Positions 16,164-24,428 of a stretch of 64,000 nucleotides of DNA are shown piece by piece. Source of the stretch: Chloroflexota bacterium (GTDB lineage Bacteria; Chloroflexota; Limnocylindria; Limnocylindrales; CSP1-4). The position numbers and the translations under genes are program-made. A model generated the notes under the pieces. That model was given only the letters and a program-made list of their open reading frames with translations, searched no databases and was not told the origin of the DNA. How positions within the stretch are numbered: the stretch's first letter is position 1; each line of letters opens with the position of its first letter. Location: assembly GCA_021802825.1 (NCBI GenBank), contig JAJZRG010000001.1, positions 1-64,000 on the forward strand, given 5' to 3'.

Positions 16164-19100
16164 ATGACCGGATCGACTGACGAGCCGGCAGGTCGCCGGT
16201 GCTTGGCGGACGGGATCCCCGCATCGACGCTCAATAGGCCGCGGCGAGGGCACCGCGGGATAGCGATTGGAGCCGGGATCGCCGGCGTTGCCCTCGCCGC
16301 CGGCATCGCGCTGGCGGTGGCCCCGTTGCCCACCCACATCTTCCAGATCAGCGACGCAAACGTTGTCCATGACTCGGGTCCCGGGGTTGCACCCGTCGAT
16401 TGGGCTGACGTGTTCTCGGGCTCGGGCGGGTCGGCCACGACACTGCCGACCGTCGACCACACATCTCTGAGCCCCCTGAACATCGGCGGCAGCACTGTCA
16501 CGCCGGTGACCGGCACCCAGACCTTCATTCGGGACGCACTCGCGTTCGACCCGCTCACGGCACCCTGGCAATCCGAGGCGTGCACGAATGCGACGAGCAC
16601 CAACAAGGGTGACACGACGGTCTTCACGGGCGCGGGCTCGGAGAAGAACGGCGACCCTCTGAGCACGATGACGTGGGGTGCGGGGAGCATCCCCAACAAT
16701 AAGGATGACCTCGGGAATCTGTACGCAACGGCGTACAAGAACTCCGAAGGCCACGTGATCATCTACTTCGCGGGCGAACGCGTCGACAATCTCGGCTCGG
16801 CGTTCCTCGACGTGGAGTTCTTGCACAGCCCAGTTGCGCGGACGGTCACCGGCTACAACAGCACTGGCTGCCCGCAGGGCTCGTTCAGCGGCACGCGCAC
16901 CGATGGCGACATCATCATCGGCCTGACGTACCAGCAGCAGCCAGGCGGCAAGACCCCGGCCAAGCTCGGGACTCCGCAGGTCTTCGAGTACAGCACGACC
17001 GCGGGCGGCTACGTGCCGGCGACGGGCCTGCCGCCGAACACCATCGCCGTGTTCTCGAATAACCAGCCGATCGACTGCGGCACTTGGCTCTGCCGAACAT
17101 CGTCAGCCACCCAACTGACGTCGCAGACGGCCGCCGCCAGCCAGTTCTTCGAGGGGTACATCGATACGGGTAACCTGCCGCAGCCCCTGACTGGCTGCCT
17201 CAACACCTTCTTCGGCCATACCCGGTCGTCGAACCCGATCACCTCCACCCTCAAGGACTTCGCGCAGGGAACGTTCACCACGTGCACCACGGGGCTCGTG
17301 ACTGCCCCGAGCGCGACGACCGTCGTCGCGGGCACCTCCGTCACGGATACCGCGACCCTGAGTCTCGGCGGTGGCCTCGGTGGCGTCCAGCCGGCGCCGA
17401 CCGGCACGATTGCCTTCGGCGTGTGCCCCGGTGCGGGCACTTGCACCACCTCCACCACCGGATACATCTCGCTGGGTGACGGTTCCGCGCTCTCGGGCGC
17501 CGGGACGTCGTACACGTCGACGTCGGCAGCCTTCGACACTACCGGCAAATCCGGGACGTTCTGTTTCCTCGGGAGGTACGTGCCAGGCGCAAGCGATGCG
17601 TATCCGGCGGCCTCGGACGGCAGTGCCAACGAATGCTTCAACATCGTCAACGGGACGATCTCCGTGTCGCCAACGGCCACCAACTCGGTCGGCCGCCCGC
17701 ACACGTTCACGTTCAGCGCTACGGCGACGGGCAATGCGACACCCAGCAAGATCGTCATCACACCGACCATCAGCGACCCGACCAAGGTCACCGCGAACAC
17801 CTGCGCCGACCCAACGTCCACCGGTTCCACGACGGCCAGTTGTACGGTGATTGTGGACTCGTCGACCGCGACGCAGATCACGGCCAGCGGCACAGCGGAT
17901 TTCTACTACAGCGGAAGCAAGCTCTTCAGCCGGTCAACGGACGGCTCGAACGGCAACAGTGGTACCGCGACCAAGACCTACGTCGACGCGCGGATCCACA
18001 TCACCCCGAGCGCGACCAACTCGGTCGGCCGCCCGCACACGTTCACCATCCTGCTCGAGGAGGACCTCGGGCTCGGCGGCGGCTGGGTCCCGTTCGCGGG
18101 CCAGTCGGTGACCGCGACCCAGACGGCCGGGAGCTGCGCGCTCACCCCGTCCGACGGCCAGGTCACCACCGACGCCAACGGCCAGGCGACCGTCTCGGTC
18201 AACTCGAGCGCCGCCGGCCAGTGCACCGTCTCGGCGGCGTTCTCCGGTGACATCGTCCCGGGCGACGGCAACACCGCCGTGACCCGCACGACCGACGGCA
18301 CCGGCAACGACGGCCCGGCCGCGACCAAGACCTACGTCGACGCGCGGATCCACATCTCGCCCAACGGGACCAACTTCATCTACGACAGCCACACGTTCAC
18401 CATCCACCTGGAGAGGAACCTCGGCTCCGCCTGGAGCGACTTCGCGGGCCAGTCGGTGACGGCGTCGATCTCCAGCGACACGGCCAACAGCTCGTTCACG
18501 GGCAGCCCGACCTGCACCACGGACAGCAGCGGCACGTGCACCGTGGCGATCACCTCGGACAGGACCGGGACCACCGTGGTCTCGGCGGCGTTCTCCGGTG
18601 ACATCGTCCCGGGCGACGGCAACACCAATGTCACCCGGACCACCGGCGACGGCGTGTCCGGCGACGGCGACAGCGCGACGAAGACGTGGGTCGCGGCGAA
18701 GATCTCGATCTCGCCCAACGGCACGAACGCCGTCGGGGTCCATCACACCTTCACTGTCCACCTCGACTTCGACCTCGGCGACGGTAGCGGCTTCGTGGCC
18801 GCTTCCGGCCGGACCGTGTCGACGTCGGTCACGAGCGGTACCTGCACCTTCGTGGGCGCGAGCAGCGGCACCACGAACGCCAGCGGCAATCTCGACGTGA
18901 CGATCACCTCGTCCACGCCACAGGTCTGCCAGGTTGCGGGCTCCTTCTCGGGCGACATCGTCCCGACCGTCGACACCACAGCGGTCGACATCTCCACCGA
19001 CGGCACGGGCGGGAGTTCAGGCCCCGCGACCAAGACCTACGTCGACGCGCGGATCCACATCTCGCCCAACGGGACCAACTTCATCTACGACAGCCACACG

Positions 19101-20489
19101 TTCACCATCCACCTGGAGAGGAACCTCGGCTCCGCCTGGAGCGACTTCGCGGGCCAGTCGGTGACGGCGTCGATCTCCAGCGACACGGCCAACAGCTCGT
19201 TCACGGGCAGCCCGACCTGCACCACGGACAGCAGCGGCACGTGCACCGTGGCGATCACCTCGGACAGGACCGGGACCACCGTGGTCTCGGCGGCGTTCTC
19301 CGGTGACATCGTCCCGGGCGACGGCAACACCAATGTCACCCGGACCACCGGCGACGGCGTGTCCGGCGACGGCGACAGCGCGACGAAGGTCTGGAAGTCG
19401 GCGCAAGTGACGCTGACCAAGACGTTCGAGGTCGGGCCTCTGACCTCACCCGGACAGGCGTGTTTCACGCTCACCCGGACGAGTCCGACTGGCGCCGGCA
19501 CCCCGCCGCTGTCGACCGATGTCGCCACGCAATGCGACACCGGCGCCTCGATTTCCTTCACGTGGCACAACCTGGTCGCCGGCGACTACACGATCGCCGA
19601 GACCACGACCCCAGCCGGCTACACGAAGATGGCCGACATCAACTTCACAGTGGCTGCCGGCGACTTCAGCTCCGGTAACCTCAGTCAGTCCTTCACCCGC
19701 AACGACCCGTTGAACCCGGGCACCCTCAAGATCGCGAAGACGATCCTGGATAGCTCGAACCTCGGCATCTACAGCTTCGAGTTCACCGTCCAGCCGTGCG
19801 GCTCGGACAGCAAGTGCGCAACCCCGGGCACCTCGCTGGGGACGTTCACGGTGGACAACACCCATAACCCGGTAACCGTCGGCACGAACCTGAGCGAGGG
19901 CTACTACCTGGTCACAGAGCTGCCGGCGACCGGCTTCACGCCCGAAACGCCCACGCAGATCGCTTCGGTTCCGGCGGGCAGCACGGTCACGGTGACGTTC
20001 AACAACAGGCCCTCAAGCTACAGCCAGCTCGCCCCGACGCAGACGACCTGCCAGCAATTCGCAGCGGGTACGGCATCGACCGAGAGCGTCATCACCTACG
20101 GCGTCAAGTCCGGCGTCATCAACAACGTCGCCCCTGGCGTCCTGTTCTACTACACGAAGGTGAACGCACTCGCCAACGGGACATTCACCTTCGATATGGT
20201 CCAGACCAACGATCAGGGCTACGTCCTGTTCGGCGTCAAGAGCGTCCAGGTCTTCGACGCTTCGTGCAACACGGTTTCCGCCACCGTTTCCACGCCTTCG
20301 GCGGGGGTAGTGCGCGTGTCGATCGCCGGCGCCACGACGGGCCAGACGTACTTCGCCAACATCAAGCTCGATCCCAGCACGGTCACGGGCTTGGTGCCGC
20401 CGAGTCCGACGATCCTGAACTTCACCTACGCGACGAAGATCGGTGGCACCACCGTGTCGAGCGCGTCGGGGACACTGCAGCCGAAGTGA
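16164..20489 (+). CDS. Large secreted/surface repeat protein with prealbumin-like domains
   Basis: 1441 residues from the ATG at 16164. Residues about 32-52 are a hydrophobic export/anchor segment (GIAIGAGIAGVALAAGIALAV). The next 350 residues are a Thr/Ser/Gly-rich domain I do not recognise. From about residue 495 come tandem Ig-like repeats of about 115 residues, each starting KTYVDARIHISPNGTN or similar and ending FSGDIVPGDGN. Two SpaA/Cna-B-like prealbumin domains follow (NLVAGDYTIAETTTPAGYTK; LSEGYYLVTELPATGFTPETP) and a final beta-rich domain. No LPxTG motif or C-terminal membrane anchor is present. Likely an adhesin or cell-envelope protein. Two repeats are identical in DNA (see repeat entries). 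A terminator follows at 20518. Confidence 0.85.
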   Translation: MTGSTDEPAGRRCLADGIPASTLNRPRRGHRGIAIGAGIAGVALAAGIALAVAPLPTHIFQISDANVVHDSGPGVAPVDWADVFSGSGGSATTLPTVDHTSLSPLNIGGSTVTPVTGTQTFIRDALAFDPLTAPWQSEACTNATSTNKGDTTVFTGAGSEKNGDPLSTMTWGAGSIPNNKDDLGNLYATAYKNSEGHVIIYFAGERVDNLGSAFLDVEFLHSPVARTVTGYNSTGCPQGSFSGTRTDGDIIIGLTYQQQPGGKTPAKLGTPQVFEYSTTAGGYVPATGLPPNTIAVFSNNQPIDCGTWLCRTSSATQLTSQTAAASQFFEGYIDTGNLPQPLTGCLNTFFGHTRSSNPITSTLKDFAQGTFTTCTTGLVTAPSATTVVAGTSVTDTATLSLGGGLGGVQPAPTGTIAFGVCPGAGTCTTSTTGYISLGDGSALSGAGTSYTSTSAAFDTTGKSGTFCFLGRYVPGASDAYPAASDGSANECFNIVNGTISVSPTATNSVGRPHTFTFSATATGNATPSKIVITPTISDPTKVTANTCADPTSTGSTTASCTVIVDSSTATQITASGTADFYYSGSKLFSRSTDGSNGNSGTATKTYVDARIHITPSATNSVGRPHTFTILLEEDLGLGGGWVPFAGQSVTATQTAGSCALTPSDGQVTTDANGQATVSVNSSAAGQCTVSAAFSGDIVPGDGNTAVTRTTDGTGNDGPAATKTYVDARIHISPNGTNFIYDSHTFTIHLERNLGSAWSDFAGQSVTASISSDTANSSFTGSPTCTTDSSGTCTVAITSDRTGTTVVSAAFSGDIVPGDGNTNVTRTTGDGVSGDGDSATKTWVAAKISISPNGTNAVGVHHTFTVHLDFDLGDGSGFVAASGRTVSTSVTSGTCTFVGASSGTTNASGNLDVTITSSTPQVCQVAGSFSGDIVPTVDTTAVDISTDGTGGSSGPATKTYVDARIHISPNGTNFIYDSHTFTIHLERNLGSAWSDFAGQSVTASISSDTANSSFTGSPTCTTDSSGTCTVAITSDRTGTTVVSAAFSGDIVPGDGNTNVTRTTGDGVSGDGDSATKVWKSAQVTLTKTFEVGPLTSPGQACFTLTRTSPTGAGTPPLSTDVATQCDTGASISFTWHNLVAGDYTIAETTTPAGYTKMADINFTVAAGDFSSGNLSQSFTRNDPLNPGTLKIAKTILDSSNLGIYSFEFTVQPCGSDSKCATPGTSLGTFTVDNTHNPVTVGTNLSEGYYLVTELPATGFTPETPTQIASVPAGSTVTVTFNNRPSSYSQLAPTQTTCQQFAAGTASTESVITYGVKSGVINNVAPGVLFYYTKVNALANGTFTFDMVQTNDQGYVLFGVKSVQVFDASCNTVSATVSTPSAGVVRVSIAGATTGQTYFANIKLDPSTVTGLVPPSPTILNFTYATKIGGTTVSSASGTLQPK
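18319..18683 (+). repeat. Intragenic 365-bp direct repeat, copy 1
   Basis: Identical base for base, as far as I can compare by eye, to 19024-19388. It encodes the Ig-like repeat with IYDSHTFTIHLERNLGSAW. The copies are 705 bp apart (235 codons), so the frame is kept. Confidence 0.93.
19024..19388 (+). repeat. Intragenic 365-bp direct repeat, copy 2
   Basis: Second copy of the sequence at 18319-18683. Lack of any silent change points to recent duplication or gene conversion. A more diverged repeat unit (18684-19023) separates the copies. Confidence 0.93.
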
Positions 20490-20517
20490 TCACGTAGCTC
20501 GCTCCGCGGGCGCGGAC

Positions 20518-20547
20518 GAGAGGGCCGGCCCTGTGGCCGGCCCTCTC
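20518..20547 (+). terminator. Strong hairpin between convergent genes
   Basis: GAGAGGGCCGGCC (20518-20530), loop CTGT, GGCCGGCCCTCTC (20535-20547): a perfect 13-bp stem followed by AGTTGTT. It sits between the surface protein and the convergent secreted protein and could stop transcription from both sides. Confidence 0.75.
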
Positions 20548-20621
20548 AGTTGTTACCCAGACCATCAAGCCAGTGCCGTCCGCGACCAAGAGCATGGGCG
20601 GAGCGGAAGCGATCTTCGGGG

Positions 20622-21011
20622 TTACTGCACCAATACGCTCGTCGATGCCATCTTGGTCGCCCGTCGGCCTCCAACCTGCCAGACGTTGATCTGGGCGCTC
20701 CCAGCAACCGAGATGCTCGTCTGCAACGAGAACTTGCCCGAGGCGTCGGAGGCGGCGTAGATGTAGCCGTCGGAGAGGGATGTCACCACCTCGACCTGGA
20801 GCTGCGTGGTGGGGCGGTAGCCTGATCCGCTGATGGTGAGCGTTCCACCGACTGAGACCGGATTCGGACTTGCCGTGACAGTGGCGCTGCTGGCAGAGCC
20901 AGTCGGCTTGCCAGCGAGCGCGGCGCTGGGCGCGGCGAGGACGAGTGACCCGACCAGGCCGAGAAGGACGATCCTGCCAGCGAGGGGCAGGCTGTGCCGG
21001 CGATTGGCCAC
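20622..21011 (-). CDS. Small secreted Ig-like protein
   Basis: 129 residues from the GTG at 21011, preceded by GGAGA at 7 bp. A GTG at 21029 that overlaps the upstream stop (GTGA) would add six residues and is an alternative. Residues about 12-34 are a signal peptide (AGRIVLLGLVGSLVLAAPSAALA). The mature part is one beta-sandwich domain (VTASPNPVSVGGTLTISGSGY ... GKFSLQTSISVAGSAQINVWQ). It is a paralogue of the next gene upstream and probably co-transcribed with it. Function unknown; likely envelope-associated. Confidence 0.8.
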   Translation of the reverse strand: MANRRHSLPLAGRIVLLGLVGSLVLAAPSAALAGKPTGSASSATVTASPNPVSVGGTLTISGSGYRPTTQLQVEVVTSLSDGYIYAASDASGKFSLQTSISVAGSAQINVWQVGGRRATKMASTSVLVQ

Positions 21012-21025
21012 AGCGTTATCTCCGA

Positions 21026-21517
21026 TCACTGCACGGTTACCGTGCACGAGGACAGTGGCAAGGATCGATTGTTGGAGATTTGGTAGAGGTCCACCCGTGC
21101 GGTGCCGGAAGTTGGGAACGACAGATCCGCAGCATAGCTTCCGTCGGCTGCGACCTGGATGTTCACCCACCCGGTGGCAGTTGCAGTCTCGGTCTTGATC
21201 CAAGTCTGGCGCGTCGGATCGAGGCCAGATCCCTGGAGGTGCAGTGTCTGGCCGACTGCGACAACGAGTGGCGAGGCCGTCATGGTGACCTTGGCCTTTT
21301 GCGCGGCGTTGACGCCACTCGCGCCAGCCGGATGGCCGAAGACCAGGGCGGAGCCGAACGCCAGGGCTCCGACAATCGCGACGATGACTGCGGCCTCCGG
21401 CAGGCGACCAGCGAAGTGGCGGGCCGCCGAGCCTGCAGCGGAGGTCGCCCTCGGCGTCCCCGCCGGCATCTCGTTGACCCATCGTGCCCCGTCCCAGAAG
21501 TCCTTGCGCATGCCCAT
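21026..21517 (-). CDS. Membrane-anchored Ig-like protein
   Basis: 163 residues from the ATG at 21517; an ATG at 21511 has a better distance from the GGGGAGG site. A 40-residue cytoplasmic N-terminus (DFWDGARWVNEMPAG) precedes one transmembrane helix (PEAAVIVAIVGALAFGSALVFG). An extracellular beta-sandwich follows (VTMTASPLVVAVGQTLHLQGSG), similar to that of its neighbour. It ends with SSCTVTVQ. Function unknown; the pair may form a surface structure with the large repeat protein on the other side of the terminator, which is inference. Confidence 0.78.
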   Translation of the reverse strand: MGMRKDFWDGARWVNEMPAGTPRATSAAGSAARHFAGRLPEAAVIVAIVGALAFGSALVFGHPAGASGVNAAQKAKVTMTASPLVVAVGQTLHLQGSGLDPTRQTWIKTETATATGWVNIQVAADGSYAADLSFPTSGTARVDLYQISNNRSLPLSSCTVTVQ

Positions 21518-21814
21518 GACCTCCCCGCCGCCTTCCGACGGTGACTGCATTCGGTAACCCGGCTGACTCGCATGGATCCGCGAGCCCCGTGGCTTTGCGT
21601 CCCCGGGTCGCCCCGGGTTTGCCCTTGTCGTGCCGGTCAGACGTCGACGACTCTGGGTCGAACGGGCGTCCCTCTCCGGGCCATGCACAACGATACCGAG
21701 ACGTGGGCGGCGGGCCATCGCTGGATGGTCATGGCACCAGTCCACTGCGCCGAACCGGCCAGCAACACCCCGGACCGATCCGAACTGCTGGGCTGGCTTG
21801 GTACTTCTCACTTA

Positions 21815-21884
21815 AGGCGGGCGAGGCGGGCGAGGCGGGCGAGGCGGGCGAGGCGGGCGAGGCGGGCGAGGCGGGCGAGGCGGG
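21815..21884. repeat. 9-bp microsatellite, about eight tandem copies
   Basis: AGGCGGGCG repeated without interruption over 70 bases. It ends one base before the stop codon of the UPF0173 gene (minus strand), so it lies in the 3' untranslated region of that gene. Length variation between strains is likely. Confidence 0.95.
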
Positions 21885-22613
21885 TCAGCTCACTGTGTCA
21901 CCGGGCTGCCAGTGGTGGACGGTGGCCGTCCCGCCGCGGGACCGGATCGCCGCCTCGAGCTGCTCGGGCGTGCCCGCGAGGGCCGGGAAGGTGCCCCAGT
22001 GGATGGGGAGCACGTGGGACACGCCCAACAGCTCGGTCGCGATCGCCGCACCCGCAGGGTCCATGGTGTAGTGCCCGCCGATCGGGAGCAGCGCCACGTC
22101 GGGCCGGAACCGCTCGCGGATCAGCGCCATGTCGCCGAACACGTCTGTGTCGCCGGCGTGGTACACCCGCAGCCCGTTCTCGAGTTCCACGACGAAGCCG
22201 GCGGGCTCGCCCAGGTACACGGTGGTGCCGGCGTCGTTGTCCCAGTCGCCGGCGGAGTGCACGGCGGGGGTCATCGAGACGCGCACCCCGGCCGCCTCCA
22301 CCGTGCCGCCCCTGTTCATGCCCATGACTTGGTCGCTTCCACCGGGCAGCCGCCGCGCGAGCCACAGGCTCATCTCGTGGATGCACGGCCACGCCGGCCG
22401 GAACCGCGCGGCGAGGGCAACGGCGTCGCCCATGTGGTCGCTGTGGCCGTGGGTCACCAGCAGCAGATCGCACGCCCCCTGAGCGGACGACGGCCGCGGG
22501 CTCCTGGGATTGCCCAGCCAGGGGTCGAACAGGACCACCTTGCCGCCCGGCGTCCGCACCTCGACCGCCGCATGGCCGAGCCAGGTGAAGGTCGTGTCGC
22601 GCCCGATCGCCAT
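21885..22613 (-). CDS. UPF0173-type metal-dependent hydrolase (metallo-beta-lactamase fold)
   Basis: 242 residues from the ATG at 22613 with GGAGG at 6 bp. FTWLGHAAVEV at the N-terminus, the zinc motif THGHSDHMGD, the His in PAVHSAGD, GDTDVFGDM and PIHWGTFPAL complete the metallo-hydrolase site seen in the UPF0173/YtkL family. Likely cytosolic; the substrate is not known for the family. It is transcribed alone and diverges from the membrane-protein gene at 22746. Confidence 0.9.
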   Translation of the reverse strand: MAIGRDTTFTWLGHAAVEVRTPGGKVVLFDPWLGNPRSPRPSSAQGACDLLLVTHGHSDHMGDAVALAARFRPAWPCIHEMSLWLARRLPGGSDQVMGMNRGGTVEAAGVRVSMTPAVHSAGDWDNDAGTTVYLGEPAGFVVELENGLRVYHAGDTDVFGDMALIRERFRPDVALLPIGGHYTMDPAGAAIATELLGVSHVLPIHWGTFPALAGTPEQLEAAIRSRGGTATVHHWQPGDTVS

Positions 22614-22732
22614 CGCTAACCTCCGAAGCCTGCAAATGGGGCCGTGGGTCGCTGGGGGCCGTCCCGGCAACAGGTTGACTTCGACCATTATCCGTCCCGG
22701 GCGCATGAAACGGGGCGGGCGGCTCGCCCGGC

Positions 22733-22738
22733 TACACT
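22733..22738 (+). promoter_or_regulatory. -10 element placing the transcript start at the GTG of the next gene
   Basis: TACACT, then 7 bases, then the GTG at 22746. This geometry implies a leaderless or nearly leaderless transcript. Confidence 0.5.
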
Positions 22739-22745
22739 CCCAGGA

Positions 22746-23588
22746 GTGCTTGCGTCCCAGATCGCCTCGAACCTCTCGCTTATCAACTGGACCGTCCTGG
22801 CGGGCCTCGCCGTCGGGTCCTTCGCGTTCGTGCTGCTCACGCGGCTCCGGACGCCCGTCACCCGCGGGTACCTCGCGTTCACCGCGTTGTGTGCCGCCGG
22901 CTTCGGCTTCCTTGCCTGGCTCTCCGACGACGGCCTCGCCCCGGCCGCCACCGGATCGCCGGTCGTCGCCAACGTACTGTTCGACGGGCCGCGCCGGCCG
23001 CTCATGGGCCTGTTCGTGGTCCTTGCCCTGGTGACGATGGTCGCGGTCGCTCGAGGCCGGCCCGGGGTTCGCCCGGCGTTGGCGGGCCTGGCGATCGGCG
23101 TGGCGTCGCTGGTCTGCGGCGCGCTCGCCTGGGGCACGGGTGGCGCGATGGCGACGCTGATGCTGGGCGTGCAGCTGCTCGTGCTCGCGGCGGCGACGGG
23201 CGGCGTGTTCGCGGCGATGATCCTGGGCCACTGGTATCTCGTGACGCCGCGCCTGCCGGAAGCCCCGCTCGTGCTCGCGAGCCGGGTGCTGCTCGGTGTC
23301 ATTGCGCTCCAGATCGCCCTGTTCGCGGTGTGGGTTGGCGTGGGCGTCGGGCCGGGCGCCTCTGGCGGGCCGTTCGCGGCGCTGGTCGGGCCGTGGGCGC
23401 TGTTCGTCTGGCTGCGACTGCTGGTCGGGCTGGTGTTCCCGTTGATCGTCTCGTGGGCCGCCGTGCAGACCGCGCGCTCGCGGTCCATGGAATCCGCGAC
23501 CGGACTGCTGTACATCAACGTGGGTACGATTGCGGCGGGGACGATCCTCGCGGCCGGGCTCTACTTCGGCGCCGGCCTGCTGGTCTAG
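22746..23588 (+). CDS. Polytopic membrane protein of unknown function
   Basis: 280 residues from the GTG at 22746. About eight hydrophobic helices are visible (for example LINWTVLAGLAVGSFAFVLL and LLVGLVFPLIVSWAAVQTA). A conserved-looking GHWYLVTPRLP lies in the middle of the protein between helices and could bind a cofactor; this is a guess. A second gene, the MoaD-MoaE fusion, starts 9 bp downstream and is surely in the same transcript, hinting at a link with molybdenum cofactor or with a respiratory enzyme, but I do not recognise the family. Confidence 0.78.
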   Translation: MLASQIASNLSLINWTVLAGLAVGSFAFVLLTRLRTPVTRGYLAFTALCAAGFGFLAWLSDDGLAPAATGSPVVANVLFDGPRRPLMGLFVVLALVTMVAVARGRPGVRPALAGLAIGVASLVCGALAWGTGGAMATLMLGVQLLVLAAATGGVFAAMILGHWYLVTPRLPEAPLVLASRVLLGVIALQIALFAVWVGVGVGPGASGGPFAALVGPWALFVWLRLLVGLVFPLIVSWAAVQTARSRSMESATGLLYINVGTIAAGTILAAGLYFGAGLLV

Positions 23589-23597
23589 GAGTTGGCG

Positions 23598-24359
23598 ATG
23601 CTGGTCCAGGTCCGCCTGTTCGCGATGCAGCGCGAGGCCGCTGGCACCAAGGAGCTCCAGGTCGAGGTGCCCGACGACGCGACGGTGGACGACGCCTGGG
23701 CTGCCGCGGTGGCGGACGTCCCCGCCCTGGCACCCGGTCGCGCCACGCTCCGATTCGCGGTCAACGGCGCCTATGCCGAGCCCACCACGCGGCTGGCCGA
23801 GGGCGACGAGGTGGCCGCCATCCCGCCCGTGAGCGGGGGCGATGGCAGCGACGAAGCCGGGGCCCGACGCCGGATCGTCGAGATCCGCACGGAGTTGTTC
23901 CCGCCGACCCTCGCCGACGACCTGGGCCGCCGCCTCGCGATCCCCGAGGACGGAGCGGTGGTCACGTTCCTGGGCCGCACGCGGGTCACGCCCGGCACAC
24001 CCGCCCCCGGCCAGGAGGCGGAGGCCGCGCGCCATGCCGGCGCCCGGGTCGAGGGCCTCGAGTACGAGGCGTTCGAGCCGATGGCGCTCGCCGTGCTGGG
24101 CCAGATCGCCGACGAGGTCGAGACGCGCTTCGCCGTGGCGCGCCTGGCGATCGTCCACCGCACGGGCGCCGTGCCCCCGGGCGAGGCGTCGATCCTCGTC
24201 GTCGCCGCGGCGCCCCACCGCGACGCGGCCTTCGCCGCCGCCAGGTACGCGATCGACGAGACGAAGGCGCGGGCGCCGATCTGGAAGGCCGAGCGGTTCG
24301 CGGACGGGCGCGTGTGGATGGGCGCGCCGGCGAGGACCGCTGCCGAGGAGCCAGGCTGA
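23598..24359 (+). CDS. moaX: Molybdopterin synthase, MoaD-MoaE fusion
   Basis: 253 residues, ATG at 23598 with AGGAG six bases before. Residues 1-84 are a ubiquitin-like MoaD domain (VQVRLFAMQREAAGTKELQVEVPD) ending in PPVSGG, the di-Gly that carries sulfur as a thiocarboxylate. Residues about 92-245 are the MoaE domain (GAVVTFLGRTR, LEYEAFEPMA, IVHRTGAVPPGEASILV, KARAPIWKAERF with the catalytic Lys). Because the di-Gly is internal, the fusion must be cut after it to work; the homologous MoaX of Mycobacterium tuberculosis is known to be processed in this way. Confidence 0.9.
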   Translation: MLVQVRLFAMQREAAGTKELQVEVPDDATVDDAWAAAVADVPALAPGRATLRFAVNGAYAEPTTRLAEGDEVAAIPPVSGGDGSDEAGARRRIVEIRTELFPPTLADDLGRRLAIPEDGAVVTFLGRTRVTPGTPAPGQEAEAARHAGARVEGLEYEAFEPMALAVLGQIADEVETRFAVARLAIVHRTGAVPPGEASILVVAAAPHRDAAFAAARYAIDETKARAPIWKAERFADGRVWMGAPARTAAEEPG

Positions 24360-24416
24360 CCGCCAGCCGCTGACCCCGCGCCGCCGCCCGGGACGATCCC
24401 GCTGGACGCTTCCCGG

Positions 24417-24422
24417 CATACT
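24417..24422 (+). promoter_or_regulatory. -10-like element immediately before the aminomutase-like gene
   Basis: CATACT, then 6 bases, then the ATG at 24429, which has no ribosome-binding site. Suggests leaderless transcription. Confidence 0.4.
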
Positions 24423-24428
24423 GAGCCC

